A stretch of DNA of 5,354 nucleotides from Phenylobacterium sp. (GTDB taxonomy: Bacteria; Pseudomonadota; Alphaproteobacteria; Caulobacterales; Caulobacteraceae): contig JAQVDF010000169.1 of the NCBI GenBank assembly GCA_028698405.1, positions 1 to 5,354 on the forward strand, in the 5' to 3' direction. The position numbers and the translations under genes are program-made. The notes below the pieces were generated by a model. The model worked only from the letters and a program-made list of their open reading frames with translations. It searched no databases and had not been told where the DNA came from. The first letter of the stretch is position 1, and the number at the start of each line of letters is the position of its first letter. Below, piece after piece: positions 5,308 through 5,354 of the stretch.

Positions 5308-5354
5308 ATGGGCGTGAAGCGGTACGAGCTGACGGATGCGCAGTGGCGGCGGAT
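5308..5354 (+). CDS. IS5-family-like transposase, N-terminal fragment (cut by window edge)
   Basis: Fifteen complete codons are visible, giving MGVKRYELTDAQWRR, and the frame is still open at the window end. The pattern R-Y-x-L-[TS]-D-x-Q-W-x-R is typical of the N-terminal domain (DUF4096-like) of IS5-family transposases of the IS427-like kind, which then continue to a DDE catalytic domain. The ATG has GGAGG five bases upstream. An in-frame GTG at 5314 is less likely, being 11 bases from that site. With so few residues the subgroup cannot be fixed, nor whether the element is intact. Confidence 0.75.
   Translation, partial: MGVKRYELTDAQWRR

Larger units (their letters stand above)
5233..5354 (+). 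mobile_element. Left end of an insertion sequence, IS5-family-like, cut by the window edge
   Basis: The stretch after the transporter ends in the first codons of an IS5/IS4-type transposase preceded by a compact non-coding leader, as expected for the left end of an IS. The exact outer boundary is not visible, because the right inverted repeat and the target duplication lie outside the window. The start given is the base after CTAG (5229-5232), a plausible target tetranucleotide; a start anywhere to about 5251 is possible. The leader contains an imperfect palindrome (TCACG 5254-5258, CGTGA 5271-5275) and three ATTCA copies, at 5244, 5252 and 5275. Confidence 0.6.

Overview
The window is very GC-rich (about 70% by eye), with strong G/C preference at third codon positions, dense packing and GTG starts. 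Together with the gene families, this suggests an alphaproteobacterium, perhaps Caulobacterales (Caulobacter/Phenylobacterium-like) or a sphingomonad. That placement is inference, because no rRNA or other marker gene is present.

Layout, left to right. (1) The 3' part of an alkyl sulfatase gene of the SdsA1/YjcS metallo-beta-lactamase type lies on the + strand and is cut by the left edge. (2) A LysR-type regulator lies on the - strand, with its stop codon inside the last codons of the sulfatase gene (11-nt convergent overlap). (3) A 103-bp divergent intergenic region holds a 24-bp perfect-arm palindrome that overlaps a sigma70-like promoter for the regulator; the regulator transcript would be nearly or fully leaderless. 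(4) A gene of the isocitrate lyase/PEP mutase superfamily lies on the + strand and starts behind a strong Shine-Dalgarno sequence. (5) A 43-codon GTG-start ORF overlaps the end of that gene by GTGA and has its own AGGAGG. (6) After a 94-bp gap comes an MFS transporter of the GPH/MelB type (MFS_2). (7) At the right edge is the left end of an insertion sequence with the first 15 codons of an IS5-family-like transposase, whose ribosome binding site is buried in a hairpin.

How the parts may work together. The LysR protein is placed to repress its own promoter and to control the divergent mutase/lyase-family gene and the small ORF coupled to it. The sulfatase, the mutase-family enzyme and the transporter each suit catabolism of organic substrates (alkyl sulfates, 2-oxo or dicarboxylic acids, glycosides or similar), but nothing here proves a shared pathway. 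The insertion sequence sits immediately after the transporter stop codon, so the chromosome to the right may have been rearranged.

I see no clear novel multi-gene system. The points most worth a second look are the overlapping operator and leaderless promoter, the coupled 43-codon ORF, and the control structure at the transposase start (RBS hairpin plus two GANTC sites). I saw no tRNA, rRNA, CRISPR array or convincing intrinsic terminator.
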